Assembly: GCA_947095535.1 (NCBI GenBank)
Contig: OX352774.1
Location: forward strand, 239,345,825-239,409,824
Direction: 5' to 3'
DNA: 64,000 nt
From: Poecilobothrus nobilitatus
Lineage: Eukaryota > Arthropoda > Insecta > Diptera > Dolichopodidae
Positions 35,901-44,196 of this stretch are shown in pieces. The notes beneath the pieces were generated by a model. That model was not told where the DNA came from and ran no database searches. It saw only the letters and a program-made list of their open reading frames with translations. Position numbers and translations under genes: made by a program. The number at the start of each line of letters is the position of its first letter. Positions within the stretch are counted from its first letter, which is position 1.

Positions 35901-37948
35901 GAAATATGGAAGTTGTTGGTATGTTAAAATAATCTTCACAGTTTTATTTACTAAAATAGTAATATACATTGAATGGGAACTTGTTTGTTTTTTTTTTGTC
36001 TGTTTAGAATTGCCAGAACAACGTCCGATTATAACAGGTATTCATTCACGTTATCGTATGGGTGATCATGTAAATGGAAATTGCTCATCAGAATTTTCAA
36101 AACCAGCTGCAAATTTAACATGGACAATAAATGGAATACAGGTAAATTATAAAAGTTATATACTTTGTTTACTGAGAACTTTATATCAATATTTACGTTC
36201 ATAAATTTTTTGTACCATATATTGTTGTAATTAAATTACGTATACATATATACATTACTCATTTTTATTTTATTTTATCGTTGCCATTACGATTTATCAT
36301 TTTCAGATCTATTTTAATTGTATTTGTTTTTTATTTCTTAGGTAATGCCAAATCAAGTTAAACATTATGAAGTTCAAAAAAATCCAACTGATAATTTAGA
36401 AGCATCTGTAGCTGAAGTCAGTTTTATTGTTAATCATTTACACTTTATACATGGACGCCTTAAGGTATGCAATTAATTAAATTTAGATTTTTATTTTTCA
36501 TTTGATTAAAATAATCAGGGGCTTCGGTAGCCTAGTGAGTAGGCGTGTGGCGTATTAACCGAAGGAGTATGGGTTTTGATCCCTGCATAGGTCGTAAGTG
36601 TTTTTTCTTTACATACCCTCCTTATGACCAAATATAATGTAAATATATAGTATATAATATAAACAAAATAAATAATATTAGTATATAATTTAATAATAGT
36701 ATAAAAACCTATAATGGCCTTGGTAGCCGATGGTTCAATAATATTGCATTACATTTATGTATGTAATATTAATATAAATAAATAAATAAAAATAAAATAA
36801 TCAGGGGCCTCGTGGTTAAGCCGAATGGTTAAGCATTTGGCTTATTTACCGGCGGGTTCAAATCCTGTACAAGTTGCAAGTGCTTTTAATTGTAAGGAAA
36901 TTTTCTTAAAATGTAGTTTTTCTTTAAAAATCGCTCTTGCTACCAAATATAACATAAACTGAATAAATGATATTAATGTATAAATTAATATTGAATGGGC
37001 TTAATGGCTTAATGGGTTCCATTATCTTATTTGATTTATAATATTAAATATTATTTAAAAATATAAAAAACTTTTAAAATCATTTTCTTATCTATATTTA
37101 AATTCTTACAGCTCAAATGTTCAGCTCGTATTCATAATATTTATCAACAAGAATCTGAAAAAATAATTGAAGAAGATCGTCCAAGAATTTTAGCATCTGG
37201 TAGATCACCAGAAATGAATAATTTATATCCATTTGATCAACAATCTGATGGTGAGTTTCCAGATCCAAACGAATATTATTATAAAGGTAAGATTGATTAT
37301 CAGTTTTGGGTATGCTCACGAAAACTTATAAATAAGTGAATATTAAAATTAATTTTAATTTATAATAAAAACTTATTTTAAATTAAATATTAAAATAAAA
37401 GAGTTTTTTTTATTTCTTTTACAGATAAAAATTCTGCAACATCATTATTAAAATTACGAAATCCTTATTTATTTTCATCAATATTTTCTGCTGAATTACA
37501 AACAATAATGACAACATCAACATATTTTGGAAATTTTTTTATTATAATAACATTAATATTAAAAAATTTTGGATTATTATTAATTTCAACATTAGTATCT
37601 ATTATATTTTTAACAAATTATTTAAATAATAATTTTTTAACAATAAATTATTTAATATTGAACAATAATTTTAAATCAATTAGTAATAAGAAAAATAATT
37701 TTGAAAATATAAATAATTTAAATATAAATAATAATAATATTAATAATAAAAATAAAAATATTAATACTAAAAATAATAGTTATAATTTTAATTCAAAAAT
37801 AATACAACAAGAACAACAATTAAAAAAACATCATTATAATTCCAGCTTAAGTCAACAACAACAGCAACAACAACAAAAACAACAAAATAAATCTACACAA
37901 ATACAAGTGAACCAAATTTCATTTGGAACATGCCAAAATTCGTCTTGA
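20757..37948 (+). CDS. Beaten-path (Beat) family Ig-superfamily protein, 5' partial, six exons
   Basis: Beat proteins are insect immunoglobulin-superfamily adhesion/guidance proteins; Drosophila Beat-Ia promotes motor-axon defasciculation, and several members bind Side-family receptors at the cell surface. Exons join in frame at 20757-20965, 35783-35918, 36008-36141, 36342-36464, 37112-37286 and 37425-37948, with GT..AG at every junction. The 433 visible residues contain Ig1 (Cys27..Trp41..Cys94, with the family phrases 'KWYKGRREFYRYTPKE' and 'CEVSADAPLFHT') and Ig2 (Cys141..Trp154..Cys204). Sequons lie at N33, N75, N87, N140 and N151. Residues 297-322 are strongly hydrophobic; 324-433 are N/Q-rich with an 8-Gln run at 403-410. 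Exon 1 begins mid-codon, so a signal-peptide exon is missing upstream. Which Beat paralogue this is cannot be settled by eye. Confidence 0.92.
21305..21955 (+). repeat. Family A repeat, diverged copy in the Beat intron
   Basis: It starts 'ttttataccagtagatat' and contains 'aaatttgccattacatttg', the block 'cgttcgttcctccgtacgat', and 'agatgtcatacaacttctt'. It ends 'gttcatgcgagtatcctag' then 'acagtctactctacac'. The order and orientation match the 10.3-kb copy, with many substitutions and a decayed GTCC block. The overlapping 21853-22038 frame has no domain. Confidence 0.8.
21956..23899. other. AT-rich intronic stretch
   Basis: No feature recognised. (AT)-rich alternating sequence at about 22159-22185; otherwise unique-looking AT-rich DNA. 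Confidence 0.4.
23900..24630. mobile_element. MITE-like element with ~140-bp terminal inverted repeats
   Basis: The left arm (23900-24040) begins 'agggataaacttccgcaaat' and includes 'atatgccattagaacc' and 'gatgccgcc'. The right arm (24490-24630), reverse complemented, begins 'aaggataaacttctacaaaa' and includes 'atatgccattaggaccaatg' and 'ccgcc'. AATT flanks both sides (23896-23899 and 24631-24634), a possible 4-bp target duplication. The centre holds a tandem ~100-bp duplication. No transposase frame; the minus-strand ORF 24410-24592 simply reads the right arm. Confidence 0.85.
24246..24440. repeat. Tandem ~100-bp units in the centre of the MITE-like element
   Basis: 'catgtaaaattttc' begins both units (about 24246 and 24343). 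Each unit then runs through 'aaaggtatctt', 'tttttcaaYggtatataatg' and 'tatggtat'. Each also contains a small palindrome around 'ccgttaaaaagg...tttttcaacgg'. Confidence 0.75.
25097..25745. mobile_element. Foldback-like element with CAGAAAAGACTAAAT repeats and an internal insert
   Basis: The left side has 'gggataaaattcagaattt' followed by repeated 'cagaaaagactaaatac' phrases (25150-25235). The right side, reverse complemented, contains 'agataaaattcagaaaaagg' and 'atccgga'. Between them, 25243-25440 carries a separate set of 'gcactaaat' and 'attccgaaa' repeats, as if a second MITE were inserted. The 75-codon frame 25454-25681 shows no domain. Boundaries are approximate. Confidence 0.5.
25746..26409. 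other. AT-rich intronic stretch
   Basis: Nothing recognised; low-complexity AT-rich sequence including alternating AT near 26290-26305. Confidence 0.4.
26410..27072 (+). repeat. Family A repeat, second copy in the Beat intron
   Basis: Landmarks 'ttaccattacgtttgtgaca', 'agccatgtatgtttgttcgt', the GTCCGTCCGCACGATAACT block (about 26558-26577), and the end 'gatacagtctactctaaact' + 'cttcctc' match the 10.3-kb copy in the same orientation. The terminal 'accgtatgaa' keeps part of the 14-bp inverted repeat. Confidence 0.82.
27073..27879. other. AT-rich intronic stretch
   Basis: A short run of near-repeats ('gactagtc/catgactagac') occurs at 27249-27300. No other feature recognised. Confidence 0.4.
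27880..28628. mobile_element. Foldback element with GAAATAACT end repeats
   Basis: The left end reads 'gcgtcatgaaataactcatc' then 'aagaaataacttc'. The reverse complement of the right end (about 28570-28628) reads 'tagcatgaaataactcctca' then 'agaaataacttc'. Each end holds two or three copies of the GAAATAACT motif, and another inward-facing pair lies at 27925-27990. A tRNA-derived SINE (28385-28512) sits inside. It is related in style, and perhaps in motif, to the element at 40602-41232. Confidence 0.7.
28385..28512 (-). mobile_element. SINE (subfamily 1) fragment inside a foldback element
   Basis: On the minus strand it reads 'cactccggtggtttagttgg' (A-box-like), 'tataaaatacactgtaaa', 'gagggagtgtg' and a decayed B box, then 'cgtcggaagaattattccac'. 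It follows the same order as the SINEs at 38.8-39.0 and 42.5-42.7 kb but is more diverged, and its 3' end is lost. Confidence 0.75.
28629..30435. other. AT-rich intronic stretch
   Basis: Long A runs and short AT microsatellites (for example (AT)n near 29887-29900). No gene or clear repeat recognised. Confidence 0.45.
30436..30745 (-). pseudogene. LINE C-terminal remnant (WIRHTLRKP.. RRAGRPRKT)
   Basis: The minus-strand translation contains 'IEVEIRKKKLRWIRHTLRKP', then after a stop 'FEWNSQGSRRAGRPRKTLIK', 'VLTEAQTQN', and 'IKRIAVDSRRWKDFVNVLYS'. The order 'W-GH-LRKP ... EWNPQGKR-RGRP-TW ... A-DR-RW-..V-ALC' is the familiar extreme C-terminus of a widespread class of animal non-LTR retrotransposon ORF2 proteins. 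At least two in-frame stops are present, so it is a dead fragment. It differs in type from the LINEs at 17.5 and 45.6 kb. Confidence 0.8.
30746..34294. other. AT-rich intronic stretch
   Basis: No gene recognised. 31900-34000 is especially rich in A/T tri- and tetranucleotide slippage ('taattaat', 'ataataat'). At about 34070-34100 'gaaatctcacgaa' occurs twice in tandem. The overlapping frames 32141-32379 on both strands have no domain. Confidence 0.45.
34295..34725 (+). repeat. Family D dispersed repeat, copy 1
   Basis: It begins 'gggaatctttcaaaaacacc', passes 'actgacgcagtatattggct' and 'gatgcaggaacattga', and ends with 'gccatcagtggattacaac'. The whole order is matched in reverse complement at 54068-54470. 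ATT/TAT trinucleotide runs interrupt it. No coding frame; its class is unknown. Confidence 0.75.
34726..35782. other. AT-rich end of the large intron
   Basis: An ATT microsatellite lies at 34776-34802. 'gaattttcagggta' is repeated at about 35649-35680. The 3' splice site of the intron is 'aaaatttcag' at 35773-35782. No gene recognised. Confidence 0.5.
35783..35918 (+). CDS. Beat exon 2: C-terminal half of Ig1
   Basis: It encodes residues 71-115, including sequons NQS and NLS, the second Ig1 cysteine in 'GKFSCEVSADAPLFHT' and 'IVSGNMEVV'. The phase-0 entry joins exon 1 without a gap. It ends one base into a codon before the GTATGT donor at 35919; the following intron is only 89 bp. Confidence 0.93.
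36008..36141 (+). CDS. Beat exon 3: start of Ig2
   Basis: The acceptor is 'ctgtttag|aa', completing a Glu codon split across the 89-bp intron. It encodes residues 116-160: 'ELPEQRPIITG', Cys141 in 'GNCSSEF' and Trp154 in 'NLTWTING'. The donor is 'cag|gtaaat' at 36142; reading past it soon leaves the conserved Ig2 sequence. Confidence 0.93.
36342..36464 (+). CDS. Beat exon 4: middle of Ig2
   Basis: The acceptor is 'tttcttag|gta' (the exon itself begins GTA, Val). It encodes residues 161-201, including 'VSFIVNHLHFIHGRLK', the strand leading to the last Ig2 cysteine. Phase 0 at both ends. The donor 'aag|gtatgc' opens the 647-bp, SINE-filled intron. Confidence 0.92.
36508..36803 (+). mobile_element. 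Young tRNA-derived SINE with 10-bp target-site duplication, in a Beat intron
   Basis: The element is 36518-36793 (276 bp). The head is 'ggggcttcggtagcctagtg' (A box), followed by 'gtgtggcgtattaaccgaag' and 'gggttttgatccctg' (B box with changes). The body is shared with the 13.2-kb copy ('accaaatataatgtaaatat', 'ggttcaataatattgcatta') and ends in an (ATAA)n tail. AAAATAATCA flanks it at 36508-36517 and 36794-36803. It lies in the sense orientation and directly abuts an older SINE. Confidence 0.92.
36804..37045 (+). mobile_element. Older tRNA-derived SINE directly downstream of the young one
   Basis: The head 'ggggcctcgtggttaagccg' and the B box 'gggttcaaatcctg' are tRNA-like. The body keeps diverged matches to the young SINE: 'gcaagtgctttt', 'accaaatataacataaact' and 'aatggcttaatgggttcc'. 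The 3' end is vague. Together the two SINEs make up most of the 647-bp intron. Confidence 0.8.
37112..37286 (+). CDS. Beat exon 5: end of Ig2 and linker
   Basis: The acceptor is 'cttacag|ctc'. It encodes residues 202-259, with Cys204 in 'LKCSARIHNIY' closing Ig2. Then comes a charged linker rich in E, D and P ('EKIIEEDRPRIL', 'DGEFPDPNEYYYK'). It ends one base into a codon at the GTAAGA donor at 37287. Confidence 0.92.
37425..37948 (+). CDS. Beat exon 6: hydrophobic segment and N/Q-rich tail, stop
   Basis: After 'tacag', the AT completes an Asp codon. It encodes residues 260-433. About 37 residues of linker precede a strongly hydrophobic run at 297-322 ('FFIIITLILKNFGLLLIS..'), suggesting a membrane segment or, less likely given the long tail, a GPI signal. 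The following ~110 residues are Asn/Lys/Gln-rich with an 8-Gln run. TGA is at 37946-37948. The tail is low-complexity and AT-codon-biased, so it may be evolving by slippage; it is nevertheless an uninterrupted frame. Confidence 0.85.
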
Positions 37949-38811
37949 TAAATAAATTAGAGCTGTCAGTTAATTATTATTAAATATTAAAAAAAAAAAA
38001 AATTAATAAAACAAAAATAACAGTAAAAATGCCAAGTAGTAATGGGGGGAAAATAAAATTAAAAAAAAAAAAAAACACTTAAATGACTGAGTATAATATT
38101 ATTATAATAAAAATATTTTATAATATAATTAAATAATATAATAAAATAAAATTATAATAAAAATAATGTTATTACAAAAAAAATAAATAAATAAATAAAT
38201 AAAATTATAAATATTAATAAAATTTAAAAAATTTAGTATACATTATTTCTATTTTAAAAATTATGTAAATGTAAATTAATTAAAACTTCCATTCCAAAAA
38301 AAAAAAATCAAAAGCAAAGAAAAACAAAAATGATTTACGTATCGTATAAGAAAACAAAATAAATAAAAGAATGTGTAATATAATTCATTATTATAATAAC
38401 GGTTATATGTAAGATTATATAGTAAATAAAAATAATATTTATCTATAATTTGATATTAAATTAAAATGTAATCATAAGCATTTTGAAAAAATTATGAAAT
38501 TAAATTTAAATTATATTATATAGGAATGAAATTATTTATAAACATAATAATATATGTGTGTATGTATATAAAAATAATTAAATATAAAAATTTTAAAGAT
38601 ACATAATAAGAGAAATTCAGTTTTAGGGTGGTCCAAAGTTATATGTAATACGTAGGTATATGTTTTTTTTAAATAAATTTTATTTTGATTGAGAATTTTG
38701 AATTTTATTTTTATGAGAGGGTTTTTTTTATCAGAATTGTTTTATACTTTTGTATTAGTTTCTCTTTATAGTAATAAAACAAGCTTTAATTAAATCCCAG
38801 AAGAATATATA
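37949..38811 (+). other. Probable Beat 3' UTR and A-rich flank
   Basis: AATAAA occurs right after the stop (37951-37956) and again at 38005-38010 and repeatedly beyond, so the true polyadenylation site cannot be chosen from sequence alone. The region is extremely A-rich. No other feature recognised, apart from 'agggtggtccaaagtt' at about 38626, which resembles a TIR end. Confidence 0.4.
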
Positions 38812-39004
38812 TTTTTTTTTTAGTGCATTTCTCTGCCACATAAATGTGAACAGGAAATTACACAGCCTTTCCTTTACAGGCGTGGCTGTAAATGTCCTAA
38901 GGGGGAATAACTCTTACGACGTGTGTGGGATTCGAACCCACACTCCTTCGGTGTTTACAGCGTATTTTATACGCTATTACCCACTAGACCACCGAGACCC
39001 CTCC
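38812..39004 (-). mobile_element. SINE (subfamily 1), near full-length, minus strand
   Basis: Read on the minus strand, it starts 'ggggtctcggtggtctagtg' (A box), then 'cgtataaaatacgctgtaaa', 'gaaggagtgtgggttcgaat' (B box), 'acgtcgtaagagttattccc', 'tttcctgttcacatttatgt' and 'gcagagaaatgca', and closes with a poly-A (T run on + at 38811-38820). It matches the plus-strand copy at 42542-42725 along its length. The short frame 38923-39117 is only its translation. Confidence 0.9.
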
Positions 39005-40601
39005 AAACGAATATTAATTTAATTATATTTTATGTTGATCTATTTTATCTCTTATATTATTTTATCTCGCCACAATTATCTCTTAATAATTATCTCTTAA
39101 CAATAATTATCTCTTAATATGTACAACTTTTTTTTTTTTTTTACTTTTTATTTTGGACAACTCTAAATATTTTTCGAGTAATATTGTATTATATAATATA
39201 ATATATATATATATATATATATATTCATAATTTAAATAAAAATTTAATATAAAAATCATGTATTTAATTAATAAATATAAAAAATCATCAAAAAACAGAA
39301 AAAAGAAAAAAAACAATGATAAAAAGTGTGAGAAAAAGTGTTATTTAATATAAAAAAAAAAATATAAAATAAAATATAAAGAAGAAAATGTCACATATAA
39401 ATATAGAATATGTTGTTAGTTGTTTATTTAAATTATAGTATAAAGTTTTATATAATAATGAAAAACAAAAAAAAAATAAAAATAATAATAAAAAAAAAAT
39501 AGGTAATCAATGGAAATGAAATTATAATAAGTATGTAATATAAGTAAAAAAAACAGAAAAATTAAATCAAAATAGAAAAAATAACAAAACAAAAAAAAAA
39601 AATTTTAAGTAATATTAAAAATAGTTAAAAATATAAAATAGTAATTATATACATAAAATTATATATTATATATTATTATGTATTACATATAGAATAAAAA
39701 ACCAAAAAAAAAAAAAAAGAATTTAAATTAACAAAAGAAAAATAAGAAAAAAAATTAAATAAATAAATTAAATTAAAAAAAAAAAATTATATATTAAATT
39801 TGTAAATAATTAACTTGTAAATATTTCCAAAAGCCATATATATATATATATAATATATATATAATATAGTTTCAAACATTAACTACATTCAGAAAAAAAA
39901 AACATACATATTAAATACCTACAACAAAATATAAAAAAAAATACTTAATTACACGCATACATCTTATATATAAATAATAATAATAATAATATGTAAAACA
40001 GTTAAATTAAATTTAAATATAAGATAATATAAAAATAAAAAAACAGCTATACTTTTTGATGTAAAATAATTTAAGAAGCTCAATACAAAATGAAAACTTA
40101 ATCAAAAAGGAAAAAATCAGGTTTAAAAAAAAAAAAAACAAAATATATTATGTAATAAGAATACGAAAAAAAAAAAAAAAATATATATAAGAAAATAAAA
40201 AAATCATTACAGTTACACTTCACAAAAATAAAAATAATTTTATTATAAAATTAATATAATTAATTTTGACTGATTTTATAATAATAATGGCAAATTTTCT
40301 TTTTTCCTTTCGGTTGTAAGAATACAATATATTAACTTTAACAAATAACTTACTGCCTTTTTACATTATTACATTATTATTATTATTATATTAAGAAATT
40401 ATTAATAGTATATTATTAATAAATATATTAAATGAATTAATCGTTTGTTTTTTACCGTTACAAGAATTATCCTTCAATTTAAGATATAAAATCATCATTT
40501 TTATAAATATTTACAGTTAAAGCAAACTTTTTGATACATAATATTTCAATAGTATTTGATATTATCAGTGTTATACTCTATACTAAATTTAAATATAATA
40601 C
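39005..40601. other. Extremely A-rich flank with AT microsatellites
   Basis: (TA)n run at about 39197-39224, further AT alternation near 39837-39865, AAT runs near 39976-39991, and many long A homopolymers. No coding or structured RNA signal could be supported. Confidence 0.5.
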
Positions 40602-41232
40602 GGAGCCGTGAAATAATAACCTGCGAAATAATGCCTCCCATGGTGTTTTTTCTCATTGGTAAATAAAAAATAAAACCCCAGGGAAAACCCCAGGTTATTT
40701 ATCTTTAAATTTAATTTTCAATTTCTTGAGAATTAAAACCCAAGCGTGTTATTTCCCTTTTAATTTAATCTTAAACTTCTTGAGAATTAAAACCCCAGCG
40801 TGTTATTTCCCTTTTAATTTAATCTTCAACTTCTTGAGAAATAAAGACCCGAGATGTTACTTCACATTAAATCTGCAAGAAAATCCACTTTTGTAATACG
40901 CAAACCTGAATAAATTTTAAAAATAAAAATTTCATAGTAATCAACCATATTTAACTAACGAAGGTAACCTAAATATTTACCTAATACCGCAAAATATGAG
41001 AAATAATTCCCCAAAATATAAGACATAAGACCCCGGGGCTTTATTTCTCAAAAAGCCAAAAGTTAAATTAAAGAATAGAAATAGAAATAACACTTCGTGC
41101 TTTTATTTCTCATATTTTAGAGTGTTATTTCTCAATTACAAATTAGAAAAAAGACTTTGGGGTATTATTTCTCATTGAATGTAAAATAACACTATAGGAC
41201 GATTATTTTATAGGGCCTTATTCCACGGCGCC
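40602..41232. mobile_element. Inverted-repeat element with GAAATAAxACCCC internal repeats, ATAC target duplication
   Basis: The left end 'ggagccgtgaaataataacc' pairs with the reverse complement of the right end, 'ggcgccgtggaataaggccc', followed by AAATAAT on both sides, giving ~34-bp imperfect inverted ends. ATAC flanks the element at 40598-40601 and 41233-41236. Inside are many 'gagaaataaXacccc..gtgttatttc' units, partly palindromic, and a clean 54-bp tandem array. No transposase frame, so it is non-autonomous. Confidence 0.8.
40728..40840. repeat. 54-bp tandem units within the 40.6-kb element
   Basis: 'gagaattaaaaccc' starts units at 40728 and 40782, and a diverged third starts at 40836. 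Each full unit runs through 'agcgtgttatttccctttta' and 'atttaatcttMaacttctt'. The 54-bp period is exact for the first two. Confidence 0.85.
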
Positions 41233-42541
41233 ATACAATACATACTAATTTTAAATTTTGTTTTGTTTTTTTTTTTTTTTAAATGAATATTTTTATTATT
41301 ATTTAACTGCTTTTAAAATTTTTTTTTTATTATGGTTATGTTTATTATTATTATTAAATTTATGATTATTTTAAATAATTTTTTTTTTAAAAATTTGTAT
41401 TTTTTAAACTTCAATAATTTTTCATCTTAATTTTCTAGATATTATTATTTAACTTTAACAAAAAAAAAAAATATAATAAAAGTATGGATACAAAAAGAAA
41501 ACAAAAACCAAATGTATATTAAATATATAAAAAAAAAAAGTATAAGAAAAACATTTAAAAAAAAAATTATAAAAATACAAAAATAAAAAAAAAAATATCT
41601 TAATTATATTAAATGCAAAAAAATAAATGTATATAATTACGAAAAAAAAAGTAATAATAAAAAATAATAATTATTAATTTATTTATTCAGTGTTTTTAAT
41701 GTATAGAAAAATTATTTTTTTTTTAAATATCAGCTATTACGAAATGAATAAAAACGAAAAGATAAAAATTAACCATCTGTATATGTTAATAGGTACTTGG
41801 TGTCTTGATTCGAGTTTCAAAAGTCTTAAATTTAAACTATTCCACAATATTCTTATTTTTAATGTCTAGGTTCAAAAATCATAAAAGTATCTCGATTATT
41901 AATTATTTATTATTTCTCTGATTTTATTATTCAAACATGGAAATCTCGCATTTTTTCTTATCTAACTCTTATCTTGTCGTAGCCAGAATAGTTGGTAGCA
42001 GCATACGCCGAAGTTTTGCATCGTAATAACTCATCGGTAAAAAAAAAAAAATGTTTAGGATCAATATTGAAATTTTTAAAAATCTTAGTAAACACAAAAC
42101 TGGACTTGAGTTACATAGATTTACATTGTGCTTAAAAGATTTTGGTTGCAATACAATAGAAAAATCCATAGAGAAAAAGTTATAAAGGTACTAAGCAAAC
42201 AAAAAAGGTAAGTCTAATTTCATGCTATTTGCAATTTCAAAAATAAATAAAGAAACTTCTATAATATACGGAAAAGTAGTTTATGATTTTTTCGAAAATG
42301 TTGATATTTTCTTTTAGACATTTTTACTTAATTCAAGTATCAATTATATAATTGTTCATTTATGCTGGATTCACTGTTTCAAAAATTTGTTCTGAACTCA
42401 TGCGTTCGGTTGTTTTTTATATTGTACATAAACATTGACTCTCACAATTTTCAAAAACGTTCAGAAATTTCTTTTCTCTCTCGAAAAGAAGTTGATTTAA
42501 TTTTAATATTTTTGTTCAGACTGTCATTTTTAATTTTTTCG
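41233..42541. other. AT-rich non-coding stretch
   Basis: Long A runs at 41460-41660. 41750-42530 is somewhat more complex but shows no repeat partner or domain. Frames 41969-42169 (-) and 42362-42610 (+) have no recognisable motif; the latter's end is read through a SINE. Confidence 0.4.
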
Positions 42542-42725
42542 AGGGGCCTCAGTGGCCTAGTGGGTAAAAATATCGAAGGAGTATGGGTTCGAATCACACA
42601 CACGTCGTAAGAGTTATTCCCCCTTATGACATTTACAGCCACACCCGAACAGGAAAGACTGTGTAATTTCCTGTCCACATTTATGTGGCAGAGAAATGCA
42701 TTAAAAAAAAAACTAAAAAAAAAAA
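42542..42725 (+). mobile_element. SINE (subfamily 1), plus strand, with small internal deletion
   Basis: The head 'aggggcctcagtggcctagt' (A box) and 'gggttcgaatcac' (B box, about 42585-42597) are followed by 'acgtcgtaagagttattccc', 'cctgtccacatttatgtggc' and 'gagaaatgcatt', then poly-A. Compared with the 38.8-kb copy it lacks ~25 bases between the boxes. AATTTTTT occurs at 42532-42539 and 42724-42731, a possible but low-complexity target duplication. Confidence 0.9.
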
Positions 42726-44196
42726 TTTTTTATAAAATGTTCTGAAGTAATATATTGTTAGAGTTAGAATTGAAAAAAGAAAAATATCTAAAGAATAAAT
42801 TTAAAAAATATCTTCAGAACTAAAACTGCTGAAGCAGTGAATGAAGTATTAGTGACATTGATTTAAAATCAAAAATAAAGTAGTCTAAAATCTTGTACAT
42901 TTTGTTAAACGATATGGTATGAACTTTAATTGTTCCATCTCATATTTAAAAACTTTAAGCAAGTTTAAGCAAGTTTCGGAATTTAAATTTGTCCTTGAGC
43001 CGTTTTCCGCTTCTAAACACAACTGAATAAAAATATTCATTGCGAGACAACCTATGTATAATTTTTTACCCTTATTCGTGTTAAAAACTTTTTTCAATAA
43101 TCATTTTCAGAAGCACAGTAAGTACTTTAAAATTTTGCAAAACTTTTGTTATGTGAGTGGCAAAGTGTAGGAACTTAACATAACTGAGGAGTCTATATAT
43201 AAAATATATACCTACATCCACAAACTGATATTTTTTTTAATCCATTGTAGAAAATCTTTTTTTCGATATGAAATTTCGAATAAAGTCACGTTTTACATAA
43301 AGACACTTAGCATTACCTACTTATTTATATATATATATATATATATATATTAAAATGTATTACATTCTTCCATATTATGTAGGTACATATTATTATATAT
43401 TATACATATAAAATATAATATTATATAATAATATAGTATTTAGTAATAATTAAAATAAAATGAAAGTAATAATAATTAAAATTTTAAGTTCAAATTAAGA
43501 AAGAGTAAAAATGAAAGGAATGGCAAAAAAAAAAAAAATTGAGAAATATTTAAAAAAAAATAATTAATAATAATTACATTTGAAAATACTTACAATTGCA
43601 AAAAAAAATGGAAAAAAAAACAATAGAAAATATTGTCATAAATAATATAAAAATTTTAAAAGAAATAAAAAAAAAAGTATTAAATAAATACAGAAAAAAA
43701 GACAAAAAAAAAAAACAAAATAAGTAATTTATTTTATATTTTCAAATGAATTGCTGTGAGTACTAAAAAAGAAAAAAAAAACATATATAAAAAAAAAAAA
43801 AAAGAAAATATTTGGATTATAAGCTAAAATATTGAAAAAAAGGATAATTAAAAAAATTCAATTTTTGTTGTTATGTTTTTATGTTAAATAAAATAAAACA
43901 AAGAAAAAAAAAAAAAACTAAATAAAAAAATTTATACATAAAAAAAAAAAAAGAAGAAAAGTTTTTTAAATTAATTTTTAATTTTTTTTCCAAATTTTTT
44001 TTAGAAAATATTTAAAAAAATTTTCCCAAAACTTAATTTCTATAAATCTTATAATGCTTTTTTCTTTTTTCCAATGCTGTGTATAGAGTATCTATCGATT
44101 AAGTCATTTATTATAATAATTATATAAATACTTGATTAACCTTCAGTTTTTGGAATCATTATTTTAACTAAGCCGTAAATTAATCGGCTGTATAAT
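42726..44196. other. A-rich non-coding stretch
   Basis: (TA)n at about 43327-43351, and long A runs through 43500-43950. No feature recognised. The minus-strand frame 42885-43097 has no domain. Confidence 0.45.

Noticed and set aside
38626..38645. Solo end resembling the 58.6-kb TIR element ('agggtggtccaaagtt')
   Set aside because: Only about ten bases match and no second end is visible, so chance cannot be excluded.
40728..40840. CRISPR-like array
   Set aside because: The 54-bp units are contiguous with no spacers, and the context is a eukaryotic foldback element.
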